Notes: generated from the letters alone by a model not told the origin. A stretch of DNA of 64,000 nt from Streptococcus oralis (GCF_001578705.1 NZ_KQ969037.1:939180-1003179), one strand, 5' to 3'; shown: positions 38,527 to 46,670, numbered from the stretch's first letter. Made by a program: numbers and translations.

Positions 38527-38733
38527 CCTTTGTATAGCTTGTTTTATAGCTGTATTTTAGTTGGAATGCTCAAACGAGCTATTGACGATTCTCATCAGTA
38601 ACTATGGCTTGCTATTAGAAAAGACTATAGGTTAGTTATCCTTTGGTAATTTTGATATTTCCCTTAAAAAGTGCGGACGGGAGGTAAAATTACCCTGTGG
38701 ATGATTTTAGCAAACAAAATAATCTCATCTCTA

Positions 38734-39030
38734 TCAACTTTTTTCCTGTTCAAGTGGTACGACTGCTAGTGTCTTTCCTAAACTGGCTAAAACTTTTAAG
38801 ACCGTATCCAACTGAGGACTGGTCTTTCCTGTTTCCATCCTAGCTATGACAGGCTGGCTCACTCCACTGAGTTCTTCTAGTTTTTTCTGACTGATACCTT
38901 GCTCATGTCTAGCTTCTATCAACTCACTCATGATAGCCACTCGCATATCACTTTCAAGGATTTCCTCCTTGGTAAAGAGTTCAGATCGGATATCTTTCCA
39001 ATTACTTCCAATGGCACTATTCTTCATCAC
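38734..39030 (-). CDS. XRE-family antitoxin (HigA-like)
   Basis: The protein has 98 residues. The helix-turn-helix is [20 protein letters not shown] near residue 48, followed by [19 protein letters not shown], as in HigA/RelB-type antitoxins. The N-terminal segment ([18 protein letters not shown]) is typical of antitoxins paired with phage Gp49-like toxins. It follows the toxin gene with a 14-base overlap. In such pairs the antitoxin binds the toxin and represses the operon. The toxin-first order is characteristic of HigBA. Confidence 0.88.
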   Translation of the reverse strand: MMKNSAIGSNWKDIRSELFTKEEILESDMRVAIMSELIEARHEQGISQKKLEELSGVSQPVIARMETGKTSPQLDTVLKVLASLGKTLAVVPLEQEKS

Positions 39031-39385
39031 TTACCCCTCTTTCTTTTATTTCCTTCAGTTCACGCTTGGCTTTTTCAATTTCTCTCCTAGGAGTTTTCTG
39101 AGTCTTTTTGACAAAATGATGTAAGAGAACAAAACTCCCATCAAGCCAAGCCACAAATAATATCCTATCCCTCAGAGGTCTTAGTTCCCAAATCTCATCT
39201 TCCAAATGTTTGATATAGGGTTCACCAGCTCTAGCCCCATGCTGACTAAGCAACTCGATATAGTCATTTAGTTTATTGAGTTTGATGCGACTGTCCTTAC
39301 TCTTCTTTCTAGCCAATTCTCTCATATAATCTAAGACTGGCTCATTTCCATTTTTGTCCTTATAGAAGTAAATCGTATGCACCAA
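39017..39385 (-). CDS. RelE/HigB-type toxin (phage-derived Gp49-like)
   Basis: The protein has 122 residues. It carries [19 protein letters not shown] and [19 protein letters not shown] (residues 66-105), the hallmark of the Gp49-like HigB family, which are ribosome-dependent mRNA interferases. The Arg/Lys-rich C-terminal end supports RNA binding. It precedes the antitoxin with a 14-base overlap, so the two are coupled. A ribosome site is visible as AGAGG before the ATG. Confidence 0.88.
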   Translation of the reverse strand: MVHTIYFYKDKNGNEPVLDYMRELARKKSKDSRIKLNKLNDYIELLSQHGARAGEPYIKHLEDEIWELRPLRDRILFVAWLDGSFVLLHHFVKKTQKTPRREIEKAKRELKEIKERGVSDEE

Positions 39386-39453
39386 GTAGCCTCTTTCTAA
39401 TTAAATTATAACTCAAAAGTTATTAAAAGTAAATCCTAATACCCATAAAAAGA

Positions 39454-39479
39454 AGACCTTAGAATCATTCTAAAGGTCT
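39454..39479. terminator. Terminator after the TIGR02328-like gene
   Basis: The stem AGACCTTAGAAT / ATTCTAAAGGTCT (one bulge) has A-rich and T-rich flanks on both sides. It lies between the TIGR02328-like gene and the toxin gene. Confidence 0.7.
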
Positions 39480-39538
39480 CATTTTTATTATTCGAAAAAA
39501 TTATGAGAAGAGTTATAAATTAGAGATAATCCTGACTC

Positions 39539-39904
39539 TTACTCCAACTCTATCCCCTTCTCTCGGAGATTAGCCAGACACTCCTCATAGTATTCTGCAT
39601 CATGCTCACTATAGATGGGCTTGCCTAGCTTCTCCTCGGGCAAGTCTTCATAAGGAGGACAGGTCTTGCCACGGTAGTTCTTGTCCAGCCACTCTGGACT
39701 GACATTGTAGCCACGGCCAGCCATCTCCTCCATGATCAAGCGATGATAGGCATAGAGACTATAAGGCGAGTGGGTAAAGACATAGTCCACCGTCGCATGC
39801 TTTCTGCCCCAGCCATTGCCACGAAGAGCACAGCACTCTCGATGTTGTCCCAAAAGTTGGGGACGGGGAAGTTGGGAAATCAAAGCCTCATGCCAAAGTC
39901 TCAT
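39539..39904 (-). CDS. TIGR02328-like protein (pyrimidine dimer glycosylase-like)
   Basis: The protein has 121 residues. It starts MRLWHEALISQLPRPQLLGQ, continues HRECCALRGNGWGRKHATVD and carries MEEMAGRGYNVSPEWLDKNY. This is the conserved layout of the small TIGR02328 family, whose N-terminus resembles phage T4 DenV (pyrimidine dimer glycosylase). A repair role is suggested by that resemblance but not shown. It overlaps the preceding DUF1722-like gene by 17 bases, so the two form an operon. Confidence 0.8.
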   Translation of the reverse strand: MRLWHEALISQLPRPQLLGQHRECCALRGNGWGRKHATVDYVFTHSPYSLYAYHRLIMEEMAGRGYNVSPEWLDKNYRGKTCPPYEDLPEEKLGKPIYSEHDAEYYEECLANLREKGIELE

Positions 39905-40292
39905 GGGAGTCTCCTTTCAGTAAAGTCGAATGTTGCAAGTAGGTATTGGGATAGCGATCAAGCAACTCTCTAGTCTTAGCAATCAAGTCTTCCTTAGAAG
40001 CCTGACCAAAGCGGTAGCGATCCAGCAAGAGCATATAGTCCTTGCGCTCAGCATCTGTCGCTTTCTTTTTGAAATAGCCCCAAATATGCTGAAAGGCATT
40101 GCAAACCTGACCTCTGTGTTCTGGAATCTGGCAAGCACGGTCAATCATCTCTTGAACCTGACTCACCTCCACCTGTTCATGCTTCAAGTATTGGCGAATC
40201 TCATTGTAAATATTGCTAGAATGACTCAAAACGAGGTATTTGTTTCTAGCCCAGAGTTGTTGACACTGGGATTTTTGGTTAATTTGTTCCAT
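39888..40292 (-). CDS. DUF1722 / YbgA-like protein
   Basis: The protein has 134 residues. It has the layout of the DUF1722 domain: LWARNKYLVLSHSSNIYNEI at the start, CNAFQHIWGYFKKKATDAER in the middle, and DLIAKTRELLDRYPNTYLQ at the end. In other bacteria this domain (YbgA) is fused or adjacent to DNA photolyase or DUF523 proteins. The function is unknown. It overlaps the TIGR02328-like gene by 17 bases. Pairing with a possible DNA repair protein suggests a shared process, which is inference. GGAGAAAC precedes the ATG. Confidence 0.82.
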   Translation of the reverse strand: MEQINQKSQCQQLWARNKYLVLSHSSNIYNEIRQYLKHEQVEVSQVQEMIDRACQIPEHRGQVCNAFQHIWGYFKKKATDAERKDYMLLLDRYRFGQASKEDLIAKTRELLDRYPNTYLQHSTLLKGDSHETLA

Positions 40293-40312
40293 GTTTCTCC
40301 TTGTTTTCTATC

Positions 40313-40333
40313 CGTTTCCAGGAAATATGGAAA
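40313..40333. repeat. Inverted repeat upstream of the DUF1722-like gene
   Basis: GTTTCCA and TGGAAAC are separated by 7 bases, about 20 bases before the DUF1722-like start. It could be an operator or a transcript hairpin. The remaining 40334-40384 shows no gene. Confidence 0.4.
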
Positions 40334-40384
40334 CAAAGTTGTACCTTAAAAATGATCGAATTATGAGCGGATCAATTCCCCCTA

Positions 40385-40602
40385 TCACCCTTTAAAGCAT
40401 GATAGGAACTGTTGTTCAACATCAAATAATTTATCTATCTCAAAACCAGAGGACTGTATCCAAGAAATATTACCGTTCCAACACCAAATTTCTTTTGCAT
40501 TGGGCGGTGGCTACCACTTTGAAAGTAATTAGTAATATCGCTTAATATTAATTGTTTCCAACTAGTCCCAATATTTCTAAATTGTAATCGTAGATTTTTC
40601 AT
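40385..40602 (-). pseudogene. Small frameshifted gene downstream of the GHKL ATPase
   Basis: From ATG 40602 the frame reads MKNLRLQFRNIGTSWKQLIL, then SDITNYFQSGSHRP, after which it loses coding character. The next frame continues NAKEIWCWNGNISWIQSSGF and EIDKLFDVEQQFLSCFKG to a stop at 40385. Adding one base in the GGG run at 40502-40504 (CCC on the coding strand) joins them into a 72-residue protein. AAGGA lies before the ATG, which is 28 bases past the stop of the GHKL gene, so they are probably one operon. The family was not recognised. The frameshift may be real or an assembly error. Confidence 0.65.
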
Positions 40603-40630
40603 GTTTATTTTTCCTTATAAACCATAATTA

Positions 40631-41674
40631 TCATTCTAATAATCCTCTTGAAGGAATAGATGCTTGATGAATAGAATTAATTTCTTGCTTTGCTAATTTT
40701 TCTCCCCGTGTAACATAATCCGAAATGCTAATACTACTGTAATCATTAATAAATGGTAGCTCTATAATAATTGCTGTTCCGTTAAAACAATTATCTCCAA
40801 CAATACCATTAGGAGGACAGGAAGCGTCATTATTTTTAATAAGGATATTTTCACCACTAATTAAACCGAATTTCCCATTACAATCCCTGCATATTTCGCT
40901 AACTACGTATAATCCGTATCCTGAATTAGCCCAAACATCATTAGACTTACGATTGGTACCACCTCTTTTAAATGCCTTAGAAATTCCAGGTTGTACTGCT
41001 GATTGTAACGCCTCAGTATTTGATTCAATTTCTCTTCTATGGAAAATATTAGATGTAAGACTGTTAAAGATTCCCTGACCTTCATCTAATATTGCAATTT
41101 GTGCTTTATTTAATTTACCATGCCATGCTTGTCCACAAATCCAAAATTCATCAATACCTGAATGTTCTGGGACATTCCTTATAATCTCTCTGATAATATA
41201 GGTCAATATTTTTTCCAATTGTCCATCACTAGTAACAATTTGAGCTAATTGATTTGCCCTTACTTCAATAAACTCTCCTCTATCAGCATATATATTACCA
41301 TTCTTGAAACTTTCACCATACTCTGCTTTTACATTAATTTTAGTAATAGGAATATAGTTAGTATTTCCAAAAACATGTCCAACTTTTTTACCAATATTAG
41401 AATCTGGGATAAAATAGTCATATAAGCCCATCCATTCAAAATAACCAGAATCTTGTCTAATATTTCCTAATGTAATTTCGACTTCAGGATTATTTCTTGA
41501 AAACTCTCGTAATTTAGCTCCAAAGAATAACATTCCGATAGGTTCTGTCCATTTCAATTTACAAAAATCTATCTCTAACTGTGGATCATTATCACCTTTA
41601 TCATAAACTTCTTGAATATAGTTAAATTTTTTTTGAACATCATTATAGCTTAAATTTTTAAATTCTAACTTCAT
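40631..41674 (-). CDS. STAS-like/GHKL ATPase fusion protein of unknown function
   Basis: The protein has 347 residues. The first about 95 residues resemble a STAS-type fold (LEIDFCKLKWTEPIGMLFFG then AKLREFSRNNPEVEITLGN). The second part has GHKL ATPase boxes: N box IIREIIRNVPEHSG (E163, N167), G1 ILDEGQGI (D197, G201) and G2 WANSGYGLYVVSE (250-259). No His-phosphorylation box, membrane segment or receiver partner is present, so it is not a standard sensor kinase. The gene is much more AT-rich, with many ATA and TTA codons, than its neighbours, which suggests recent acquisition. An extended -10 promoter precedes it and a small frameshifted gene follows. Confidence 0.85.
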   Translation of the reverse strand: MKLEFKNLSYNDVQKKFNYIQEVYDKGDNDPQLEIDFCKLKWTEPIGMLFFGAKLREFSRNNPEVEITLGNIRQDSGYFEWMGLYDYFIPDSNIGKKVGHVFGNTNYIPITKINVKAEYGESFKNGNIYADRGEFIEVRANQLAQIVTSDGQLEKILTYIIREIIRNVPEHSGIDEFWICGQAWHGKLNKAQIAILDEGQGIFNSLTSNIFHRREIESNTEALQSAVQPGISKAFKRGGTNRKSNDVWANSGYGLYVVSEICRDCNGKFGLISGENILIKNNDASCPPNGIVGDNCFNGTAIIIELPFINDYSSISISDYVTRGEKLAKQEINSIHQASIPSRGLLE

Positions 41675-41736
41675 ATTCTAACCACCTACTTTTTATTGAC
41701 AAAAACTCTGAATATCAATTTCAAGTTCTTACCAAA

Positions 41737-41745
41737 ATTATACCA
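41737..41745 (-). promoter_or_regulatory. Extended -10 promoter of the GHKL ATPase gene
   Basis: TGGTATAAT is an extended -10 element on the minus strand, about 65 bases before the start. It lies beside the terminator of the upstream gene. Confidence 0.6.
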
Positions 41746-41757
41746 CGAATCCACCAA

Positions 41758-41793
41758 AAAACGCCTTTAGATAATAATATATCTAAAGGCGTT
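41758..41793 (-). terminator. Terminator of the 253-residue protein gene
   Basis: The long perfect arms AAACGCCTTTAGATA / TATCTAAAGGCGTTT are followed on the minus strand by T's. It separates the gene from the GHKL ATPase transcript. Confidence 0.88.
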
Positions 41794-41799
41794 TGTTTT

Positions 41800-42561
41800 T
41801 TATCCTGCTACTTGTTCTGCTTCTTCTACTTTAACTTTTTTATCCCTCTTACTTGAACCAGTCAATCGTCGCTTGCTATCTCGGATTGTATTCAGGTCCT
41901 TGAGAAGTTTGGTCAGGTGTTCCTTCTCAGGATAGGCTTCTGCACTGGCTGCGGTATAGCGCATAAAAAGGTCGTAGATACTGGTTAGTTCGGTGCGGAC
42001 TTGTCTGGTCTTGCCGACTTCCTTGGCAGACTTATGCGCACGCGCCTGACTTTCCACCTGATCATACTCCTCTTGCGCACTGATCACCGCCGTTAGCATA
42101 GGGATCAATCCTAGACTGGTCACTGCCGTGTGGTAGGGTTCTTCGCTGAGAGTTTTGAGCAGACTCTTAATTTCTGCCATTTCCACATCATTGCTGTGCT
42201 TGGTGATATCCTTGTACTTGGCAAAGACTGGTTTCAAGGTCTCATGGGCTTCTTTGAGCTTGGTCTCCTTGATCTTAGCAAATCCTCTATGAAGGGTAAA
42301 GAGACCGACTAAGGCACCGTCACGATTGCGATCGACTTCGGTCAGATTCGTCGCCTCTTTCTTTTCTACGATAGCTAGTTGAGCTTGGAAATCTGCTAGC
42401 TTGCTCTTGAAGGAAGCAAGGTGCTTGCTATACATAGGCTCGTCCTTATGTGCCTTAGCAAAAACTTCTAGTAGTTGACCCGTGTCTACCATGAGACTTT
42501 CAAACTCACGGTTGGTAAAGTTGGTGTAGCTTAGCGGACGGATGGTGAATGTTTTTGTCAT
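41800..42561 (-). CDS. Alpha-helical protein of unknown function (DUF6261-like)
   Basis: The product has 253 residues from ATG 42561, behind AAAGG; the 15-codon extension upstream lacks a ribosome site. It is rich in Lys, Glu and Ala and looks helical and soluble, with no signal peptide or membrane segment. It begins MTKTFTIRPLSYTNFTNREF and ends in a basic tail (SSKRDKKVKVEEAEQVAG). The overall pattern resembles the DUF6261 family seen in Gram-positive and Bacteroidetes genomes, but this is uncertain. It is flanked by a terminator and by the direct-repeat region. Function unknown. Confidence 0.7.
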   Translation of the reverse strand: MTKTFTIRPLSYTNFTNREFESLMVDTGQLLEVFAKAHKDEPMYSKHLASFKSKLADFQAQLAIVEKKEATNLTEVDRNRDGALVGLFTLHRGFAKIKETKLKEAHETLKPVFAKYKDITKHSNDVEMAEIKSLLKTLSEEPYHTAVTSLGLIPMLTAVISAQEEYDQVESQARAHKSAKEVGKTRQVRTELTSIYDLFMRYTAASAEAYPEKEHLTKLLKDLNTIRDSKRRLTGSSKRDKKVKVEEAEQVAG

Positions 42562-42770
42562 GATGGTAACCTTTCTATTTTTCATTATGTAAACTTTTAA
42601 ATCCATTCTAACAGTTACTTGTCCCCCTTCCTCTCAACTATCAATTTTTCCATCTAAAATGCACTTCTCAGGGCAAATCTTTTACTTCCAAAATAAAAAA
42701 TCCCTATCTGACTGGAAACACATCCGTCTGTCAGCTAGAGACTCTTACTATTTTTAGATTTTAACTTTTC

Positions 42771-42945
42771 TAGCTTTAGAATACATATAAACTTTAGGAA
42801 AAACGACTATTCGAAAGTTCGAAGACCTCAAAACTTTCTCAGAAAGACTATCCGAGGCTTAGAATACTCATAAATTTATGTATTTCTTATCATTCGAAGC
42901 TTAGAATACATATAAACTTTAGCAAACAAACCCATTCGATAGATA
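42771..42945. repeat. Three imperfect direct repeats upstream of the VTT protein gene
   Basis: The 22-base core TTAGAATACATATAAACTTTAG occurs at 42776-42797 and 42901-42922. A diverged copy, TTAGAATACTCATAAATTTATG, lies at 42859-42880. Each is followed by a TTCGAA- or TTCGAT-like element. Start-to-start distances are 83 and 42 bases. They are too irregular for a CRISPR array. The rest of 42562-43038 has no gene. Confidence 0.75.
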
Positions 42946-43000
42946 GAATGACTTCTTACTTATCTTATTAAGAACTTAAATTAGTTTTTATTATCAAAAT

Positions 43001-43023
43001 ATGGTATAGTAGAACCATACTAT
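43001..43023 (+). promoter_or_regulatory. Promoter and inverted repeat before the VTT protein gene
   Basis: TGGTATAGT is an extended -10 element (43002-43010). ATAGTA-N6-TACTAT (43006-43023) overlaps it and could bind a regulator. The start codon follows at 43039 behind AAGGAG. Confidence 0.55.
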
Positions 43024-43038
43024 CTATAAGGAGTTTCT

Positions 43039-43656
43039 ATGTCACAGCATAAACAAATGAAAGCTGTTTCTCCCCTTCTACAGCAAGTCATCAATATCTC
43101 ATCTATCGTCGGGGGAGTCGGCACCTTGATTTTCTGTATTTGGGCCTATCAGGCGGGTGTTTTACAGTCAAAGGAAACCCTATCAGACTTTATTCAGCAA
43201 GCTGGGCTTTGGGGGCCACCACTCTTTATCTTTTTACAAATCCTACAAACTGTTGTTCCGATTATTCCGGGAGCTTTGACCTCAGTGGCTGGGGTCTTTA
43301 TTTACGGCCACATCATCGGAACTATCTATAACTATATCGGCATCGTGATTGGCTGTGCCATTATCTTTTACCTCGTCCGTCTCTATGGGGCTGCCTTTGT
43401 CCAGTCTGTCGTCAGCAAGCGCACCTATGACAAGTACATAGGTTGGCTAGATAAGGGCAATCGTTTCGAGCGGTTCTTTATCTTTATGATGATCTGGCCT
43501 GTTAGCCCAGCTGACTTTCTCTGTATGCTGGCCGCCCTTACCAAGATGACCTTCAAGCGCTATATGATTATCATCATTCTGACCAAACCCTTTACCCTAG
43601 TGGTTTACACTTATGGTTTGACTTATATTATTGATTTCTTCTGGCAGATGTTTTGA
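43039..43656 (+). CDS. TVP38/TMEM64 (VTT domain) membrane protein
   Basis: The protein has 205 residues with about five membrane segments. The VTT/DedA-like domain is marked by the segments VVPIIPGALTSVAGVFIYG near residue 75 and FFIFMMIWPVSPADFLCMLA near residue 154, the F/P-rich and "PxxP" elements of the family. Family members are lipid scramblase-like or take part in membrane phospholipid handling. A strong AAGGAG precedes the ATG, and a hairpin terminator follows. The unusual direct repeats lie upstream. Confidence 0.85.
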   Translation: MSQHKQMKAVSPLLQQVINISSIVGGVGTLIFCIWAYQAGVLQSKETLSDFIQQAGLWGPPLFIFLQILQTVVPIIPGALTSVAGVFIYGHIIGTIYNYIGIVIGCAIIFYLVRLYGAAFVQSVVSKRTYDKYIGWLDKGNRFERFFIFMMIWPVSPADFLCMLAALTKMTFKRYMIIIILTKPFTLVVYTYGLTYIIDFFWQMF

Positions 43657-43659
43657 GAA

Positions 43660-43696
43660 TAGAAAAATCCGTTTGGTTTCCCAAGCGGATATTTTA
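43660..43696. terminator. Terminator between the VTT gene and scrK
   Basis: The arms ATCCGTTTGG / CCAAGCGGAT with a short loop have an A-run before and a T-run after, so it can serve both convergent genes. Confidence 0.8.
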
Positions 43697-43702
43697 TTTG
43701 TT

Positions 43703-44590
43703 TTATTTTGCGACACTCTTAGCAAGGACAAAGTTTCCAAGTGTGGCAGAACCATTTCCAGCAACTGCTGGAGTCACGATGTAGTCACGCACGTCTGGTA
43801 CTGGTAGGTAGCCGTTGAGAAGAGCTGTGAATTTCTCACGCACACGGTCCAGCATGTGTTGTTGGGCCATAACCCCACCACCAAAGACGATGACGTCTGG
43901 ACGGAAAGTTACTGTAGCATTGACCGCAGCTTGAGCGATATAGTAGGCTTGGACGTCCCAAACAGAACTGTTGAGTTCGATGTTTTCACCACGAATACCT
44001 GTACGGGCTTCGAGGCTTGGACCAGCCGCAAAGCCTTCCAAACAGCCCTTGTGGAAAGGACAAACGCCATTAAATTCTTTTTCTACATCCATTGGGTGTT
44101 TGGCTACATAGTAGTGACCCATTTCAGGGTGACCCACACCACCAATAAACTCACTACGTTGGATAACACCTGCACCGATCCCTGTACCAATCGTGTAGTA
44201 AACCAAGTTTTCGATACGACCGCCAGCATTGTTACGAGCAACCACTTCACCATAGGCAGAGCTATTTACGTCAGTGGTGAAATACATGGGTACGTTGAGG
44301 GTACGACGAAGGGCACCAAGTAGGTCTACATTTGCCCAGTGAGGTTTTGGAGTCGTTGTGATAAAGCCATAGGTTTTTGAGTTTTTATCGATATCGATGG
44401 GACCGAAGGAACCGATGGCAAGACCTGCAAGATTATCGAATTTTGAAAAGAATTCGATGGTTTTATCGATGGTCTCGATAGGAGTTGTTGTAGGAAATTG
44501 TGTTTTTTCTACAACATTAAAATTTTCATCTCCGACAGCACAGACAAACTTTGTACCGCCCGCTTCTAAGCTTCCATATAATTTTGTCAT
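43703..44590 (-). CDS. scrK: Fructokinase (ROK family)
   Basis: The product has 295 residues from ATG 44590. The extension to 44629 lacks a ribosome site. It phosphorylates fructose released from sucrose-6-phosphate. The ROK motifs are SLEAGGTKFVCAVGD near residue 4 and GTGIGAGVIQ near residue 131, with zinc-binding GHPEMGHYYV and CPFHKGCLEG (Cys/His cluster near 155-180). It lies downstream of scrA in the same direction, after a terminator. It is the third sucrose gene of the locus. Confidence 0.93.
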   Translation of the reverse strand: MTKLYGSLEAGGTKFVCAVGDENFNVVEKTQFPTTTPIETIDKTIEFFSKFDNLAGLAIGSFGPIDIDKNSKTYGFITTTPKPHWANVDLLGALRRTLNVPMYFTTDVNSSAYGEVVARNNAGGRIENLVYYTIGTGIGAGVIQRSEFIGGVGHPEMGHYYVAKHPMDVEKEFNGVCPFHKGCLEGFAAGPSLEARTGIRGENIELNSSVWDVQAYYIAQAAVNATVTFRPDVIVFGGGVMAQQHMLDRVREKFTALLNGYLPVPDVRDYIVTPAVAGNGSATLGNFVLAKSVAK

Positions 44591-44690
44591 GATAAACCTC
44601 TTATCTTTATTTTCTCTATTATAGCACATTTTAAAGGGCTAGATTTCTCAATATTTTAGATTTTCCTCTGTAAATCTTACCATCCAAGTA

Positions 44691-44721
44691 AAAACGAACA
44701 AACATAATATTTGTTCGTTTT
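44691..44721 (-). terminator. Terminator of scrA
   Basis: The perfect 12-bp arms AAAACGAACAAA / TTTGTTCGTTTT flank an 7-base loop; a T-run follows on the minus strand. It separates scrA from scrK. Confidence 0.9.
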
Positions 44722-44748
44722 GTTTTTAAATCTGATTTTCGAAGAAGA

Positions 44749-46635
44749 CTAGGCTTTCACTTCGATGATAGCGTCACCCTTGACAACAGAACCGCTTGCG
44801 ACTGGTGTCACTGAAGCGTAGTCTGCTGTGTTGGTTACGATGACCATTGTTGTGTCGTCAAGGCCTGCAGCAGCGATTTTACTTGAATCAAAAGTTCCAA
44901 GAACATCACCAGCTTTGACCTTGTCGCCTTGAGCAACCTTTTGTTCAAAGCCTTCACCGTTCATAGATACAGTATCGATACCAACGTGGATCAAGATTTC
45001 AGCTCCATTCGCTGTCTTCAAACCGTAAGCATGTCCTGTAGCAAAGGCGATTGATACTTCTGCATCAGCTGGTGCGTAAACCACACCTTGGCTTGGTTTT
45101 ACTGCGATTCCTTGTCCCATTGCGCCACTTGAAAAGACTGGATCATTAACATTCTCAAGAGCAACGACATCACCAACAATTGGAGTTTGGATTGTTTCAT
45201 TTTGAGGAGCTACTGGAATGTTACCAGTTGTTTCTTCTTGGACCAAGCGCTCTGTCGCAACTTCAGAAGCAACTTCTTTTTCATCCTCGTAACCGAACAT
45301 GTAAGTAAGGGCAAAACCAAGAACGAATGATACAGCTACCATAAGAAGGTATTGGAACAATTGACCGTTACCAACGTACAACATTGTACCAGGGATGATG
45401 GTGATACCATTACCAGTACCAGCAAGTCCAAGGATAGAAGCCAATCCACCACCGATAGCACCAGCGATCAATGAAAGGAAGAATGGTTTACGGAAGCGCA
45501 AGTTCACCCCGAAGATAGCAGGCTCTGTAATACCGAGGAAGGCAGAAAGAGCAGCTGGGAAAGCAAGTGTTTTCAGTTTAGGATTTTTAGTTTTAACACC
45601 AACGGCAACAGTTGCAGCCCCTTGAGCTGTCATCGCTGCAGTGATGATGGCGTTGAATGGGTTCACATGGTCAGCAGCAAGCAATTGCACTTCAAGTAAG
45701 TTGAAGATGTGGTGTACACCTGAAACGACGATCAATTGGTGAACCCCACCGATGACCAAACCACCAAGACCAAATGGCAAGCCAAGAATTGCTTTTGTTC
45801 CGAAAAGGATGTAGTTTTCAACAACGTGGAAGACTGGTCCGATAACAAAGAGTCCAAGAATAGACATAACCAAAAGTGTCACAAATGGTGTCACCAAGAG
45901 ATCCAAGACATCTGGGACCACTTTGCGGAGAGCTTTTTCAAACTTGGCTCCGACCACCCCAATGATGAAGGCTGGAAGAACAGAACCTTGCAAACCAACA
46001 ACAGGAATGAAGCCAAAGAAGTTCATAGCTGTTACTTCACCACCTGATGCTACTGCCCAAGCGTTTGGAAGCGAACCAGAAACCAGCATCATACCGAGGA
46101 CAATACCAACAGCTGGGTTACCACCGAATACGCGGAAGGTTGACCATACAACCAAACCTGGCAAGATGATGAAGGCTGTATCTGTAAGGATTTCTGAGTA
46201 AATCTTCACATCATCTGGAAGTGTCATTCCAAGAGCGTTCAAGAGACCACGAACACCCATGAAGAGACCAGTTGCTACGATAACTGGAATGATTGGCACG
46301 AAAACGTCACCGAAAGTACGGATAGCACGTTGGAACCAGTTTCCTTGTTTAGCAGCTTCAGCTTTCATGTCTTCTTTAGAAGATGTTGGCAAACCGAGCG
46401 CAACGACTTCGTCGTACATCTTGTTTACTGTACCAGTACCAAAGATAATTTGGTATTGACCTGAGTTAAAGAAAGCTCCTTGAACTTTATCCAAGTTCTC
46501 AATCACTTCCTTATTGATTTTCCCTTCATCTTTGACCATGACACGTAGACGAGTCGCACAGTGGGCTACACTGTTGACATTTTCACGTCCGCCAAGGGCT
46601 TCGATGACCTTTTTTGCAATATCCTGATTATTCAT
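44749..46635 (-). CDS. scrA: Sucrose-specific PTS enzyme IIBCA
   Basis: The product has 628 residues from ATG 46635, behind AAGGAG; the TTG two codons earlier is not needed. The IIB domain (about 1-85) has the phospho-Cys in VAHCATRLRV (C26). The IIC domain (about 105-445) has ten hydrophobic segments. The IIA domain (about 490-628) has the phospho-His in EILIHVGIDTV. It imports sucrose as sucrose-6-phosphate. It is divergent from scrB, with shared operators between them. Confidence 0.95.
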   Translation of the reverse strand: MNNQDIAKKVIEALGGRENVNSVAHCATRLRVMVKDEGKINKEVIENLDKVQGAFFNSGQYQIIFGTGTVNKMYDEVVALGLPTSSKEDMKAEAAKQGNWFQRAIRTFGDVFVPIIPVIVATGLFMGVRGLLNALGMTLPDDVKIYSEILTDTAFIILPGLVVWSTFRVFGGNPAVGIVLGMMLVSGSLPNAWAVASGGEVTAMNFFGFIPVVGLQGSVLPAFIIGVVGAKFEKALRKVVPDVLDLLVTPFVTLLVMSILGLFVIGPVFHVVENYILFGTKAILGLPFGLGGLVIGGVHQLIVVSGVHHIFNLLEVQLLAADHVNPFNAIITAAMTAQGAATVAVGVKTKNPKLKTLAFPAALSAFLGITEPAIFGVNLRFRKPFFLSLIAGAIGGGLASILGLAGTGNGITIIPGTMLYVGNGQLFQYLLMVAVSFVLGFALTYMFGYEDEKEVASEVATERLVQEETTGNIPVAPQNETIQTPIVGDVVALENVNDPVFSSGAMGQGIAVKPSQGVVYAPADAEVSIAFATGHAYGLKTANGAEILIHVGIDTVSMNGEGFEQKVAQGDKVKAGDVLGTFDSSKIAAAGLDDTTMVIVTNTADYASVTPVASGSVVKGDAIIEVKA

Positions 46636-46670
46636 TTGCAAAAATCTCCTTATAAAATTTTGTTCTTGTT

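Noticed and set aside
42771-42945. A CRISPR array
   Set aside because: There are only three units, the copies are diverged and the spacing is irregular; no cas gene is present.
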